Of a stretch of 64,000 bases of DNA, positions 51,965 to 60,980 are shown piece after piece. The stretch lies in NCBI GenBank assembly GCA_021770345.1, contig JAETRD010000003.1, positions 107,635 to 171,634 of the forward strand, in the 5' to 3' direction. Below the pieces are notes generated by a model. It saw only the letters and a list, made by a program, of their open reading frames with translations, ran no database searches and was not told the origin of the DNA. Position 1 is the stretch's first letter; every line of letters starts with the position of its first letter. The translations under genes and the position numbers were made by a program. The stretch is from Lachnospiraceae bacterium. Its GTDB lineage: Bacteria; Bacillota; Clostridia; Lachnospirales; Lachnospiraceae.

Positions 51965-53233
51965 CTATTCCAATACAACGTCCGCCGGTCCGGACAGTTT
52001 TCCCGTGACGGCGCTCGCGGCCGCCACCGCAGGGCTCGCGAGATAAATCTCGGATTCCACATGTCCCATACGTCCCACAAAGTTCCGGTTTGTCGTGGAC
52101 ACGCAGCGCTCGTGCTCCGCTAAAATTCCCATGTAGCCGCCCAGGCACGGGCCGCAGGTCGGCGTGCTGACAACCGCCCCCGCCTCGATAAAGGTCCGGA
52201 GAAGCCCTTCCTCCATCGCCTGCAGATAGATCTGCTGCGTTGCGGGAATCACAATCGTCCGCACTCCTTTGGCCACCCTTCTCCCCTTTAAAATAGAGGC
52301 TGCCGTGCGCAGATCCTCGATTCTTCCGTTAGTACAGGACCCGATAACCACCTGGTCAATCGGAATCTCCCCGACCTCGTCGATCGTTTTCGTATTCTCG
52401 GGAAGATGCGGAAACGCCACAGTGGGCTTTAATGCGCCAAGGTCAATCGTGTACTCCGCATCATAGACTGCGTCCGCATCGGCCTCATAAACCGTATACG
52501 GCCGCGCGGAGTGCTCTTTCATATACTGCTTTGCCGCAGCGTCCACCGGGAAGATCCCGTTCTTTCCTCCGGCCTCAATCGCCATATTTGCAATCGTAAA
52601 GCGGTCGTCCATTGTCAGATACGAAATCCCATCGCCGACGAACTCCATCGATTTGTACAGCGCGCCGTCCACGCCGATTGTTCCGATGATATGTAAAATA
52701 ATGTCCTTCCCGCTAATCCACGCCGCAGGCTTTCCCGTCAGTGTAAATTTGATTGCCGCAGGCACTTTAAACCACGCCTTTCCGGTCGCCATTCCGGCCG
52801 CCATATCCGTGCTTCCGACACCGGTCGAAAAAGCGCCCAGCGCGCCGTAGGTACAGGTGTGGGAATCCGCACCGATAATCACGTCGCCGGCCACGGTCAG
52901 ACCTTTTTCCGGCAGCAGCGCGTGCTCGATTCCCATCTCTCCGACATCGAAAAAGTTTGAAATCTCATGTCGGCAGGCAAATTCCCGGACACATTTGCAG
53001 TGCTGTGCGGACTTGATATCCTTGTTCGGTACAAAATGATCCATCACCAGCGCAATCCTGTCCCGGTCAAACACACCGTCCACCTTCATCTTTTCTATCT
53101 CATGGATTGCCACCGGCGACGTGATATCGTTGCCGAGCACCAGATCCAGATTGGCCTCGATCAGCTGTCCGGCACTGACGGACGAAAGTCCCGCGTGCGC
53201 CGCCAGAATTTTCTGCGTCATTGTCATACCCAT
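51965..53233 (-). CDS. leuC: 3-isopropylmalate dehydratase large subunit
   Basis: Aconitase-family [4Fe-4S] enzyme subunit, 422 residues, isomerising 2- to 3-isopropylmalate. Cluster cysteines are visible in [13 protein letters not shown] and [53 protein letters not shown] and [32 protein letters not shown] are typical. GGAGG lies eight bases before the ATG. It is transcribed divergently from the LysR gene; the shared region carries four 14-bp repeats. It forms an operon with leuD. Because it is short-type, a homoaconitase or citraconate isomerase function cannot be excluded. Confidence 0.95.
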   Translation of the reverse strand: MGMTMTQKILAAHAGLSSVSAGQLIEANLDLVLGNDITSPVAIHEIEKMKVDGVFDRDRIALVMDHFVPNKDIKSAQHCKCVREFACRHEISNFFDVGEMGIEHALLPEKGLTVAGDVIIGADSHTCTYGALGAFSTGVGSTDMAAGMATGKAWFKVPAAIKFTLTGKPAAWISGKDIILHIIGTIGVDGALYKSMEFVGDGISYLTMDDRFTIANMAIEAGGKNGIFPVDAAAKQYMKEHSARPYTVYEADADAVYDAEYTIDLGALKPTVAFPHLPENTKTIDEVGEIPIDQVVIGSCTNGRIEDLRTAASILKGRRVAKGVRTIVIPATQQIYLQAMEEGLLRTFIEAGAVVSTPTCGPCLGGYMGILAEHERCVSTTNRNFVGRMGHVESEIYLASPAVAAASAVTGKLSGPADVVLE

Positions 53234-53287
53234 ATCTTTTTCCTCCTGTTACAATCTGTGTGAATGTATGCGGTACAATTACCGCTG

Positions 53288-53343
53288 TAATGATACCACG
53301 GTAATGATACCACGGTAATGATACCGTTGTAATCATATCATAC
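53288..53343. promoter_or_regulatory. Four 14-bp direct repeats, likely LysR operator
   Basis: The motif TAATGATACC recurs at 53288, 53302, 53316 and (as TAATCATATC) 53330, with exact 14-base spacing. It lies between leuC and the divergent LysR gene. Regular binding repeats at this place fit control of both genes by the LysR protein. Confidence 0.6.
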
Positions 53344-53452
53344 AAACCACTATAATCATAATACATAATAAACATATTTACCATAACCGTTTTTCATGCT
53401 ATACTGTTTTTGTTATAGCTTCCATAAATTTTAATTATACGGAGGAATCATC

Positions 53453-54397
53453 ATGAATCAGAATCTGTCTTCCTATCGTATCTTTTATACGGTTGCAAAT
53501 ACCGGAAACATTTCAAAAGCGGCCAAGGAATTATACATCAGCCAGCCCGCCATCAGCAAATCCATCCAGAAACTCGAGGAAGGGCTCGGCTGCCGCCTGT
53601 TTTCCCGCAGTTCCCGCGGTGTTGTGCTGACGGAAGAGGGAAAACTCCTCTACGAACATGTCGGCGCGGCGTTCGACACCTTAACGCTCGGCGAGGAAAA
53701 GCTAAAGCGCTCGATTGAGCTCGGCATCGGCCATTTAAAAATCGGCGTCAGTTCCACACTGTGCAGATATCTGCTGCTACCCTGCCTCAAGGAATTTATC
53801 CGGCAGAACCCGCATATCACGATCTCCATCACCTGCCAGTCCACGAACGAGACCTTAAAGCTTTTAGAGGACAATAAAATCGATATCAGCCTTGTTGGCA
53901 GACCGGCAAATACCCGCAATATTCAGTTCGACTTTTTTGAAGAAATTGAAGATATCTTTGTCGCAACAAAAGATTACCTGAAAAATCTGCAGGCCCGCGG
54001 CATTGACCAGTCGCAGATCCTGTCCAACGCAACGCTGATGATGCTCGACAAGGATAATATGACCCGCCAGTATATTGACGACTATCTACTCGAAAATCAG
54101 ATCCCGGTGCAGGATTCCATCGACATCTCCGACATGGATCTGCTGATCGAATTTGCCCGAATCGGCGTGGGCGTCGCCTGCGTGATCAAAAACTTCGTGC
54201 GGTCCGATCTCGAAAGCGGCGCCTTAGTGGAAATCCCGTTAGCGATCCCGATTCGCAGGCGTGAAGTCGGCTTCGCCTGCCGCGCAAACGGGCGGCCGTC
54301 CAAATCACTCGCGGAGTTTATCCGATTTTACAAGAATTTTCAAAGCTGTGCACCCAGTCCGCTTTCAGGAAATAAATCAGAAATATCACGGAACTGA
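53453..54397 (+). CDS. LysR-family transcriptional regulator
   Basis: LTTR of 314 residues. The N-terminal helix-turn-helix is YRIFYTVANTGNISKAAKELYISQPAISKSIQKLEEGLGCRLFSRSSRGVVLTEEG. The C-terminal periplasmic-binding-fold ligand domain begins around residue 90 (HLKIGVSSTLCRYLLLPCLKEFIRQNPHITISI). It is divergent from leuCD, with four operator-like repeats between, so it probably activates leuCD in response to a pathway intermediate (inference). Its 3' end overlaps the convergent MATE gene by 80 bases. GGAGG lies before the ATG. Confidence 0.93.
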   Translation: MNQNLSSYRIFYTVANTGNISKAAKELYISQPAISKSIQKLEEGLGCRLFSRSSRGVVLTEEGKLLYEHVGAAFDTLTLGEEKLKRSIELGIGHLKIGVSSTLCRYLLLPCLKEFIRQNPHITISITCQSTNETLKLLEDNKIDISLVGRPANTRNIQFDFFEEIEDIFVATKDYLKNLQARGIDQSQILSNATLMMLDKDNMTRQYIDDYLLENQIPVQDSIDISDMDLLIEFARIGVGVACVIKNFVRSDLESGALVEIPLAIPIRRREVGFACRANGRPSKSLAEFIRFYKNFQSCAPSPLSGNKSEISRN

Positions 54398-55676
54398 TCG
54401 ACCAGGTCAGCGGGTACGCCCAGAAAATCACCTGTATTTTCGGAATGAAATGTACGGTCACGGTGATGTAGGTGATGCGGATGATACACCAGCTCACAAG
54501 CATCACAAACATCGGCACGCTCGATTTGCCCGCGCCGCGCATGATGCCCGCGATACAGTGGGAAAACGCGAGGAAACAGTAAAACAGCGCTTCCGTGTGC
54601 GCCTGCGTCACGGAGACCGCGACAACCTCCGCACTGCTGTCAAATGCCGCCGCAAAATACGGAATCAGGAAATAGACGATGACGCCGACGATCTCTGCGA
54701 GCGCCACCGAACAGGCGATGCCGAAATACGCGCCGCGCTTTGCCCTGTCATACTGTCTCGCCCCGAGGTTCTGTCCGATAAACGTGGTCAGTGACATCGC
54801 AAAGCAGGTAATCGGCAGAAATGCAAACCCTTCGATCTTGGAATACACACCGCATCCCGCCACCGCCATCACTCCGAATTTATTGATATTTGACTGCACG
54901 ACAATATTCGCGATCGAAATAATCGAATTCTGCATACCGGACGGAAGTCCGATTCGGATAATCTGCTCAAGCATAATAGGATGAAACCGGATCTCCCGGA
55001 TTTTCACCTGATAGACATCCTCCGTGCGCATCAGCCGCACAAAGCATAACAGCGCGCTTGCCGCCTGCGAGATCACGGTCGCCGCTGCTGCGGAACCGAC
55101 GCCGAGCCCAAGCGCACCGACAAAGAGCAGATCGAGCGCCACATTTATGATGGACGAAAAGATCAGATAGTAAAGCGGATGCCTGCTGTCCCCCACCGCC
55201 TGCAAAATTCCCATGACGATATTGTACATCACAAACGCGAGCGAACCCGCAAAATAGGTTCGAAAATAGACGACGGAATTGGGCAGCACCGATTCCGGCG
55301 TTCCCATCCAGACGAGAATCTGCGGCGCCAAAAGCATACCGATTCCCATAAGAAGCAGTCCTGCCGCAAGTCCGAACGCCACGTCCGTGTGTACCGCCTT
55401 TTTCAGATTCTCATAATCCTGCGCACCGTAATATTTTGAGATGACAACCCCGGCTCCCATCGCAATGCCGTTGAAAAAGCCGACCATCAGAAAAATCAGG
55501 CTGCCTGAAGAGCTGACCGCCGCGAGCGCATCACTCCCGAGAAAATTCCCGACAATCAGCGAGTCCACCGTATTGTACAGCTGCTGAAACAGATTTCCCA
55601 GAAACAGCGGAATCGCGAACGATACGATCCCCTTCCAGATAGAACCTTCCAAAAGTTTCATTCCCTTTTGTTCCAT
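54318..55676 (-). CDS. MATE-family efflux transporter
   Basis: Twelve-helix membrane antiporter of 452 residues of the MATE (NorM/DinF-like) family, exporting drugs or metabolites with Na+ or H+. Internal repeats begin with SFAIPLFLGNLFQQLYNTVDSLIVGNFLGSDALAAVSSSG and, in the second half, IIRIGLPSGMQNSIISIANIVVQSNINKFG. The start is ATG after AGAGAGG. It converges with the LysR gene and overlaps its end by 80 bases. The substrate cannot be inferred. Confidence 0.94.
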   Translation of the reverse strand: MEQKGMKLLEGSIWKGIVSFAIPLFLGNLFQQLYNTVDSLIVGNFLGSDALAAVSSSGSLIFLMVGFFNGIAMGAGVVISKYYGAQDYENLKKAVHTDVAFGLAAGLLLMGIGMLLAPQILVWMGTPESVLPNSVVYFRTYFAGSLAFVMYNIVMGILQAVGDSRHPLYYLIFSSIINVALDLLFVGALGLGVGSAAAATVISQAASALLCFVRLMRTEDVYQVKIREIRFHPIMLEQIIRIGLPSGMQNSIISIANIVVQSNINKFGVMAVAGCGVYSKIEGFAFLPITCFAMSLTTFIGQNLGARQYDRAKRGAYFGIACSVALAEIVGVIVYFLIPYFAAAFDSSAEVVAVSVTQAHTEALFYCFLAFSHCIAGIMRGAGKSSVPMFVMLVSWCIIRITYITVTVHFIPKIQVIFWAYPLTWSISSVIFLIYFLKADWVHSFENSCKIG

Positions 55677-55791
55677 AATCTACACACCTCTCTCATGCAG
55701 AACTCATTTTACTCCCAAACGGAATAAATTTCAACCTCAGACCCGCTTCGAAATTGTGAATAGATATTGCCTGTTCCGAGTCACCATGTTA

Positions 55792-55846
55792 GATGATAAA
55801 GGCGGCCTTCTATGAAAATCTTTCATAGAAGGCCGCCTTTATCATC
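55792..55846. terminator. Very long perfect terminator hairpin
   Basis: Two perfect 26-base arms (beginning GATGATAAAGGCGGCCTTCT) enclose the three-base loop ATC. The hairpin lies after the ABC permease gene and upstream of the MATE gene, so it isolates the two minus-strand transcripts. Confidence 0.85.
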
Positions 55847-55864
55847 CCAAATCGCCGGGCTTGT

Positions 55865-58474
55865 TTACAGGATTTCTCCCTTTAACGTCTCCGCGATATC
55901 TGTCCGCCCCACACGGCTCTGTCCGTAGCGCATCGTCACATAGACAACCGCAAACACGCAAAATGACGCAATCACCGGGTACTGCCACGGCAGATAAAAA
56001 CCGTCAAGGGTTCTGCCAAAGCCAAAATAATACAGCAGCACCACCACCGGGGTGGTCAAAGCAGCGCCTGCCGCAAGTCCTTTCGCGCCGTAGAGGATAC
56101 ACTCATAATTCATCATCCGTCGGAATCCGCGTGCCGACATGCCAATCGATTTGAGCATTGCAAATTCCCGTCGGCGCAGATTCATGTTCGTTGAGATGGT
56201 ATTGAACACATTTGCGGCGGAAATCAACGAAATCAGCGTGATAAAACCGATACAGAACACATTTATCATCAGAAGAAGCGCGCGCTGCTGCTCTTCCTCT
56301 TTTGCCGCGTCATAGAGAAACATTCCCTCCGTACCTTCTACCGCTTTCTCGAAGGCTGCGTATGCCGCCGTATGGTCTTCCGCCGCAAAAAACAGATGCA
56401 TTCCATATGGCGAGTACGTCTGATGCTGTCCTGCAAACGCTCTCACGGCTGTAATCGGATAGATCAGCATGATATCCTCATCGCTTCCCATCGACCCGCA
56501 GATCTGATCCGACAACTCAAAAAAGCGGCCCGTCTCAAAATCCACGACATCCCCGATCGCAACTGCCGTCTGCTCCGCCGTTTCGTCGACATCATAATCC
56601 CCGCAGAGCAATTCCGCCGTCTGCTCCTTTAAGACCGGAAAACTCGCGGATCTGACATTATCATCCCAGGTTACGACGCGATTTAATACAATCGCGGGCG
56701 CCGTCCCCCGGTCTTTGTACATTTCCGAATCGAGTCCGAAACGGGAAAGAATTTCCGCATAGACATCCTCCGACACAAAATTAACCGCCGCGGAAAACAC
56801 TTCCCTCCCGCTCTCCCTGTATTTGTTCTTTGCCTCCTCGCAGACCGCGTCCTGCCCTGCGTCACAATACAGCGATACCGACAGAAATTCAAAGACCTTC
56901 TCCATCTCAGCGGCCGCGGAAAGTTTTTCCCGATCCGCCAAAAGTTCTGCGACATCCTCCGCATACACGGAGGCACTGATGTCGTATTTGCTCACCCGCA
57001 TTTCCCGCCAGGCACTTCCGAACAGATATTCCGAAAAGCTTCCCGCCGTGACAAACAGAAAAATGCTCATCGCAAGAGAAAATACGGTGGCCCGGTACTG
57101 CTTTCGGTTTCGTCTCATATTTTTGTAAGCGACCACGCCTTCCAGACCGAAACACCGCCCAATCCATCCCGGCGTCCGGAGCTGTTTTTTGGTAAGCACG
57201 ATATCCGTCCGCTGTCTCACCGCATCAATCGTCTCGACACCAAGTGCGCGACGCATCGGAAGATATGCCGAGACAAGCACCGTGAGCACGCCGATTGCCA
57301 CCGCAATCGCTAACGCCGGCAGCGAAACGGTGACATTCATTCTGCCGTCCCAGCCCGGATAAGTTCCGATAAACTCCGCAAGCGGACTTCCCACCAGCGC
57401 AAGCGTGACCCCGATACCCGCAATCCCGCAGACGATTCCAAGCGGCACACCGATCACACAGAGCAAAAATGCCTCATAGCAGACCATCTTTTTCATCTGC
57501 CGCTTTGAAGCCCCCACGGAGGCGAGCAGTCCGAACTCTTTCATCCGCTCGCTGACCGAAATCGCAAACGCGTTGTGGATGAGTGCCACGGACCCCACGA
57601 TGATTATCAAAATCAAAATACTCCCCATCCCGTACAGGATCGTGTTAAAACTGCTGTTCCATGACACTCCGTAAAAGCGCAGCAACATACGGTTTGCCCG
57701 AAAAGAATCCGGCAGTTCCTCGTAAACCCCTTTCGCCTGCTGCGGGCTTTTTAATACCAGAAATAACTCAGAACTCTCCGTTCCGTTCGACGCGGCGATG
57801 TTTAGCGTCTCCGACCGCGTGAGGGCCGTATAACCCGGCGCAAATGCCAGTTCAAAAGACGGTGCCTTATAAAATCCGGTCACTGTATAAGTCTTTTTTT
57901 GTACCGCCACAACTTCTTCCGAGACTTCGCCGTCTCCATCCTCCGAAAACGCGCTGTCCTGCCACAGCGTCTTTCCGCTTTCATCCCGGCGCAGCCCCAA
58001 AGAAAGCGTCACCCGGCTCCCGACCGTAATCGATGTGCCCGTCACCGCCTCCGCCGCAAGATGTGTCGGAAGCAGCAGCTCATCCGCTCTCTCCGGCAAC
58101 CGCCCTTCCGTCACAAAAATCGGCATACCGGATACAAATGCTTCATCCATTCCCTGAATGCACAGATATGGCTTCTGCCATTCTTTGTCCATTGCAAGCG
58201 TCGCATACCCGATATTCTCAAGCCGGTATGTCCGCGAAACCCGTGTGTCCGCCGCAAGCTCCTCACAGCGCTCTGCTGTTGCACCGCTCACACGGATGTG
58301 CCAGTCCCCCTCCGTCTCCACCGCATAACGGATTCCATACTGCTGGATACTCGTGATAATCGTCGTCACCGCGGTTACCATTGCCACGGACAAAACAATT
58401 CCGATCACCGTGACAATCGTGCGCGTCCTGTTTTTTTTCAGGCTCTTTTTTGCATATGCGTGAAAGATATTCAT
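55865..58474 (-). CDS. ABC transporter permease, two FtsX domains
   Basis: Large permease of 869 residues. An N-terminal helix (RTIVTVIGIVLSVAMVTAVTTIITSI) is followed by an outer domain, the first FtsX/MacB helix bundle (residues ~275-410), a middle helix (ATVFSLAMSIFLFVTAGSF), a second outer domain (~480-730) and a second FtsX bundle (INVFCIGFITLISLISAANVFNTISTNMNLRRREFAMLKSIGMSARGFRRMMNYECILYGAKGLAAG). It overlaps the ATPase gene by ATGA. With the adjacent two-component system it resembles peptide-sensing or detoxification modules such as BceAB or lipoprotein-exporting MacB types, but the two-bundle layout differs from BceB. Confidence 0.92.
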   Translation of the reverse strand: MNIFHAYAKKSLKKNRTRTIVTVIGIVLSVAMVTAVTTIITSIQQYGIRYAVETEGDWHIRVSGATAERCEELAADTRVSRTYRLENIGYATLAMDKEWQKPYLCIQGMDEAFVSGMPIFVTEGRLPERADELLLPTHLAAEAVTGTSITVGSRVTLSLGLRRDESGKTLWQDSAFSEDGDGEVSEEVVAVQKKTYTVTGFYKAPSFELAFAPGYTALTRSETLNIAASNGTESSELFLVLKSPQQAKGVYEELPDSFRANRMLLRFYGVSWNSSFNTILYGMGSILILIIIVGSVALIHNAFAISVSERMKEFGLLASVGASKRQMKKMVCYEAFLLCVIGVPLGIVCGIAGIGVTLALVGSPLAEFIGTYPGWDGRMNVTVSLPALAIAVAIGVLTVLVSAYLPMRRALGVETIDAVRQRTDIVLTKKQLRTPGWIGRCFGLEGVVAYKNMRRNRKQYRATVFSLAMSIFLFVTAGSFSEYLFGSAWREMRVSKYDISASVYAEDVAELLADREKLSAAAEMEKVFEFLSVSLYCDAGQDAVCEEAKNKYRESGREVFSAAVNFVSEDVYAEILSRFGLDSEMYKDRGTAPAIVLNRVVTWDDNVRSASFPVLKEQTAELLCGDYDVDETAEQTAVAIGDVVDFETGRFFELSDQICGSMGSDEDIMLIYPITAVRAFAGQHQTYSPYGMHLFFAAEDHTAAYAAFEKAVEGTEGMFLYDAAKEEEQQRALLLMINVFCIGFITLISLISAANVFNTISTNMNLRRREFAMLKSIGMSARGFRRMMNYECILYGAKGLAAGAALTTPVVVLLYYFGFGRTLDGFYLPWQYPVIASFCVFAVVYVTMRYGQSRVGRTDIAETLKGEIL

Positions 58475-59148
58475 GCGCGAATCACCTCATCTCTCACAAT
58501 TTTTCCGTCCTGGATGCTGATGATCCGATCTGCCATCAGCGCGATATCTTCGTCATGTGTGATCACGATCAGCGTCTGTTTATAGCGCTCATTCGACGCG
58601 CAGAGCAACTCCATAATCTCTCTGCTGTTCGCTGTATCGAGGTTTCCGGTCGGCTCGTCGGCTAAGACCACGGCGGGCGCATTCATAAGCGCTCTCCCGA
58701 TCGAGACGCGCTGCTGCTGCCCGCCTGAGAGCTGATTCGGGAGATGATGTTCTCTGCCTTTCATTCCAAGCAGCACAAGCAGTTCCTCCAGCCGCTCTTC
58801 ATTGACCGCGCGCTGGTCCAGCAATACCGGAAGCGTCATATTCTCCACGACATCTAAGACCGGAATCAAGTTATAAAACTGATAAATCAGTCCGACCTCC
58901 CGCCTGCGGAACACGGCGAGCTTTTCCTCATTCTGCGCGTAAACATCGATATCGTCCACAAGGATCTTCCCCTGTGTCGGGCGCTCAACCCCGCCCAATA
59001 TGTGAAGCAGCGTGGATTTTCCGGACCCGGACGGACCCGTGATCGCCACAAACTCTCCCTTTCTGACCGAAAATGAAACATCGTCAAGCGCGCGCACCTC
59101 ATTTTCATTTTTTCCGTAAATTTTGCTGATATGTTCGACTACAATCAT
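58471..59148 (-). CDS. ABC transporter ATP-binding protein
   Basis: MacB/LolD-type ATPase of 225 residues: Walker A GPSGSGKSTLLH, Q loop LIYQFYNLIPVLDVVENMTLP, signature LSGGQQQRVSIGRALM, Walker B VVLADEPTGNLD, and H loop VITHDEDIA. It drives the overlapping FtsX-type permease by mechanotransmission rather than classical import. It is preceded after 80 bases by a sensor kinase gene; the four genes read as one module. Confidence 0.95.
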   Translation of the reverse strand: MIVVEHISKIYGKNENEVRALDDVSFSVRKGEFVAITGPSGSGKSTLLHILGGVERPTQGKILVDDIDVYAQNEEKLAVFRRREVGLIYQFYNLIPVLDVVENMTLPVLLDQRAVNEERLEELLVLLGMKGREHHLPNQLSGGQQQRVSIGRALMNAPAVVLADEPTGNLDTANSREIMELLCASNERYKQTLIVITHDEDIALMADRIISIQDGKIVRDEVIRA

Positions 59149-59228
59149 CTGTTTTCCTCCGTTCTGTTCTTTGTAATCATTCTATCAGCCGCAAATGATT
59201 CTGCCGTGACTTTTCAGTGACAAAATAG

Positions 59229-60290
59229 TCACACGGTACCTTTATAAAAGCGGATTATAAAACGCGCGCCGCCCTCGCTGCGGTTTTCCGCCGAAATCAT
59301 CCCCGCTTCCTTCCTGATAATCATACTCGCAAGTGCGAGACCGATCCCCACGCTCGTCTCACCGCTGTTTTTTCCTTTATAAAAGCGCTCAAAAATATGC
59401 GGCAAGTCCTCTTTTGCAATGCCCGGCCCGTCATCTTCAATTACAAGCTCCGTAAAAAGCGCATTTTCCCTGCCCGATACGCAGATCGTACCGCCCTCTC
59501 CCGTATGCTCCATACAATTCTTGATGATATTGACAACCGCCTCCCCGGTCCATCGCAAATCGCCCATAAAAGCGGCCTCATCCGCAATCTCCAAAATCAG
59601 CTTCTGTCTTTTTAATTCCATCGGTATCTCGATAGCGGAGGCAGCCTCCCGCACCAGACCTGCCAGAGAACACGGCTGCACCGCAAAGTGCACCGCATCC
59701 GCATCCAGCTTCGAAATTTTCAGCAAAACATCCAGCATCCACTGCACTTTCTGCAGCAGACTCTGCAGCTTCCACAGATATTCTTCCCGTTTTTTCTCCG
59801 TAAGCCCCTCTTCCGTGAACATCGGAAAAATCAGGTTCATCGAGGTGAGCGGCGTTCGGAGCTGATGCGAGAGATCCGCGAGGGAATCCGCGAGGTATGT
59901 TTTCTGCCTTCTGAGCTCCCTGTTCTGTTCTTTGAGTCGAATCATCAGCTTATTGATCTCATTTTCCAGGATAGAAAGCTCCCCCTCCTCGACGCGTTCC
60001 AGCAATGCGATTTCCTCCCTGTGCAAAATGGCGTCAATCCCGTCGGAAAGTGCCGCAAGCTTTCGATAACGGCAAAAAGAACTGCGAAAATGCAGGCCGC
60101 ACAGTATCGCCCACATCAAAACAATACCAAATACAGGCCCCCGGCTCACTCCGTCCATATCTCCAAAAAAGGCATGCGGGAAGAAACATACACTTCCCAG
60201 CACGCCCATAATTCCGACGGCAAGATACCCTGCCAACTCCCGCTTTACCTCTGGATTTCTGATGTATTGTGAAACAGAATAGTTGTTCAT
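59229..60290 (-). CDS. Sensor histidine kinase, short-loop type
   Basis: Kinase of 353 residues. Two helices near residues 20-38 and 48-65 are separated by only about 15 residues, so there is almost no extracellular sensor, as in BceS-type intramembrane kinases that sense through a partner ABC transporter. A linker coiled coil leads to DSLADLSHQLRTPLTSM with the phosphorylated His. The ATPase domain has NIIKNCMEHT, DDGPGI and SVGIGLALASMII. It is paired with the response regulator upstream and ABC genes downstream. Confidence 0.93.
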   Translation of the reverse strand: MNNYSVSQYIRNPEVKRELAGYLAVGIMGVLGSVCFFPHAFFGDMDGVSRGPVFGIVLMWAILCGLHFRSSFCRYRKLAALSDGIDAILHREEIALLERVEEGELSILENEINKLMIRLKEQNRELRRQKTYLADSLADLSHQLRTPLTSMNLIFPMFTEEGLTEKKREEYLWKLQSLLQKVQWMLDVLLKISKLDADAVHFAVQPCSLAGLVREAASAIEIPMELKRQKLILEIADEAAFMGDLRWTGEAVVNIIKNCMEHTGEGGTICVSGRENALFTELVIEDDGPGIAKEDLPHIFERFYKGKNSGETSVGIGLALASMIIRKEAGMISAENRSEGGARFIIRFYKGTV

Positions 60291-60307
60291 TACAGTATTC
60301 TCCGTTT

Positions 60308-60979
60308 TTACGGGGAAGATACCCGGTACCCCATCCCCCGGACCGTCACGATCAGCGTGGGATTCTGCGGATCCTCCTCGACTTTTTCGCGCAGACGCTT
60401 AATGTAAACCGTAAGCGTATTATCGTTGACAAATTCTCCCGCCATATCCCAGATTTCTGACAACAGCTGATTTCTGGTCACAAGCTGTCCCTGATGCGAA
60501 GCGAAATACAGAAGTAACCGGTATTCAAGCGCCGACAAAAAAACTTCCTCACCGCCCCGCTTCACCTGTCCCTTCGACTGGTCGATAGACAGCTCACCGA
60601 ACCGTATCAAAGGGTTCGCTCTTCCGCAGCGCCGCAGCACGCTCTTCATCCGGGACAGCAGCTCCCGCGGGCGGAACGGCTTTCCGATATAGTCGTCCGC
60701 CCCGAGATCTAACCCCGTCACCACGGAGAATTCATCCGTGGACGCCGTCAGGAAAATCACCGGAATATCACGGATCTCCTTGATCCCACGGCACGCCGCA
60801 TAACCGTTCCCCTCGGCGAGCGCGATATCAAGAAGCACCAAATCAAATTCCTGCTGTGCGACCAGCGCAAGCGCTTTCTGCTGTCCGTCCGCCGCGGTCA
60901 CAAGGTACTGCTCTGTCCTGAGGAAATCCGACAATGTTTCCACGATGGTCTCATCATCCTCCACCAACAAAATCCGCAT
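60308..60979 (-). CDS. OmpR-family response regulator
   Basis: Regulator of 223 residues: acidic pocket LLVEDDE, phosphoacceptor Asp51 in FDLVLLDIALAEGNG, conserved Lys in DDYIGKPFRPRELLSR, and a winged-helix effector LSALEYRLLLYFASHQGQLVTRNQLLSEIWD with TVYIKRLREKVEEDPQNPTLIVTVRGMGYRV. The start codon lies one base after the leuS stop, without a terminator, so transcription from the leuS T-box promoter can enter this operon. It probably controls the ABC transporter behind it. Confidence 0.95.
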   Translation of the reverse strand: MRILLVEDDETIVETLSDFLRTEQYLVTAADGQQKALALVAQQEFDLVLLDIALAEGNGYAACRGIKEIRDIPVIFLTASTDEFSVVTGLDLGADDYIGKPFRPRELLSRMKSVLRRCGRANPLIRFGELSIDQSKGQVKRGGEEVFLSALEYRLLLYFASHQGQLVTRNQLLSEIWDMAGEFVNDNTLTVYIKRLREKVEEDPQNPTLIVTVRGMGYRVSSP

Positions 60980-60980
60980 C

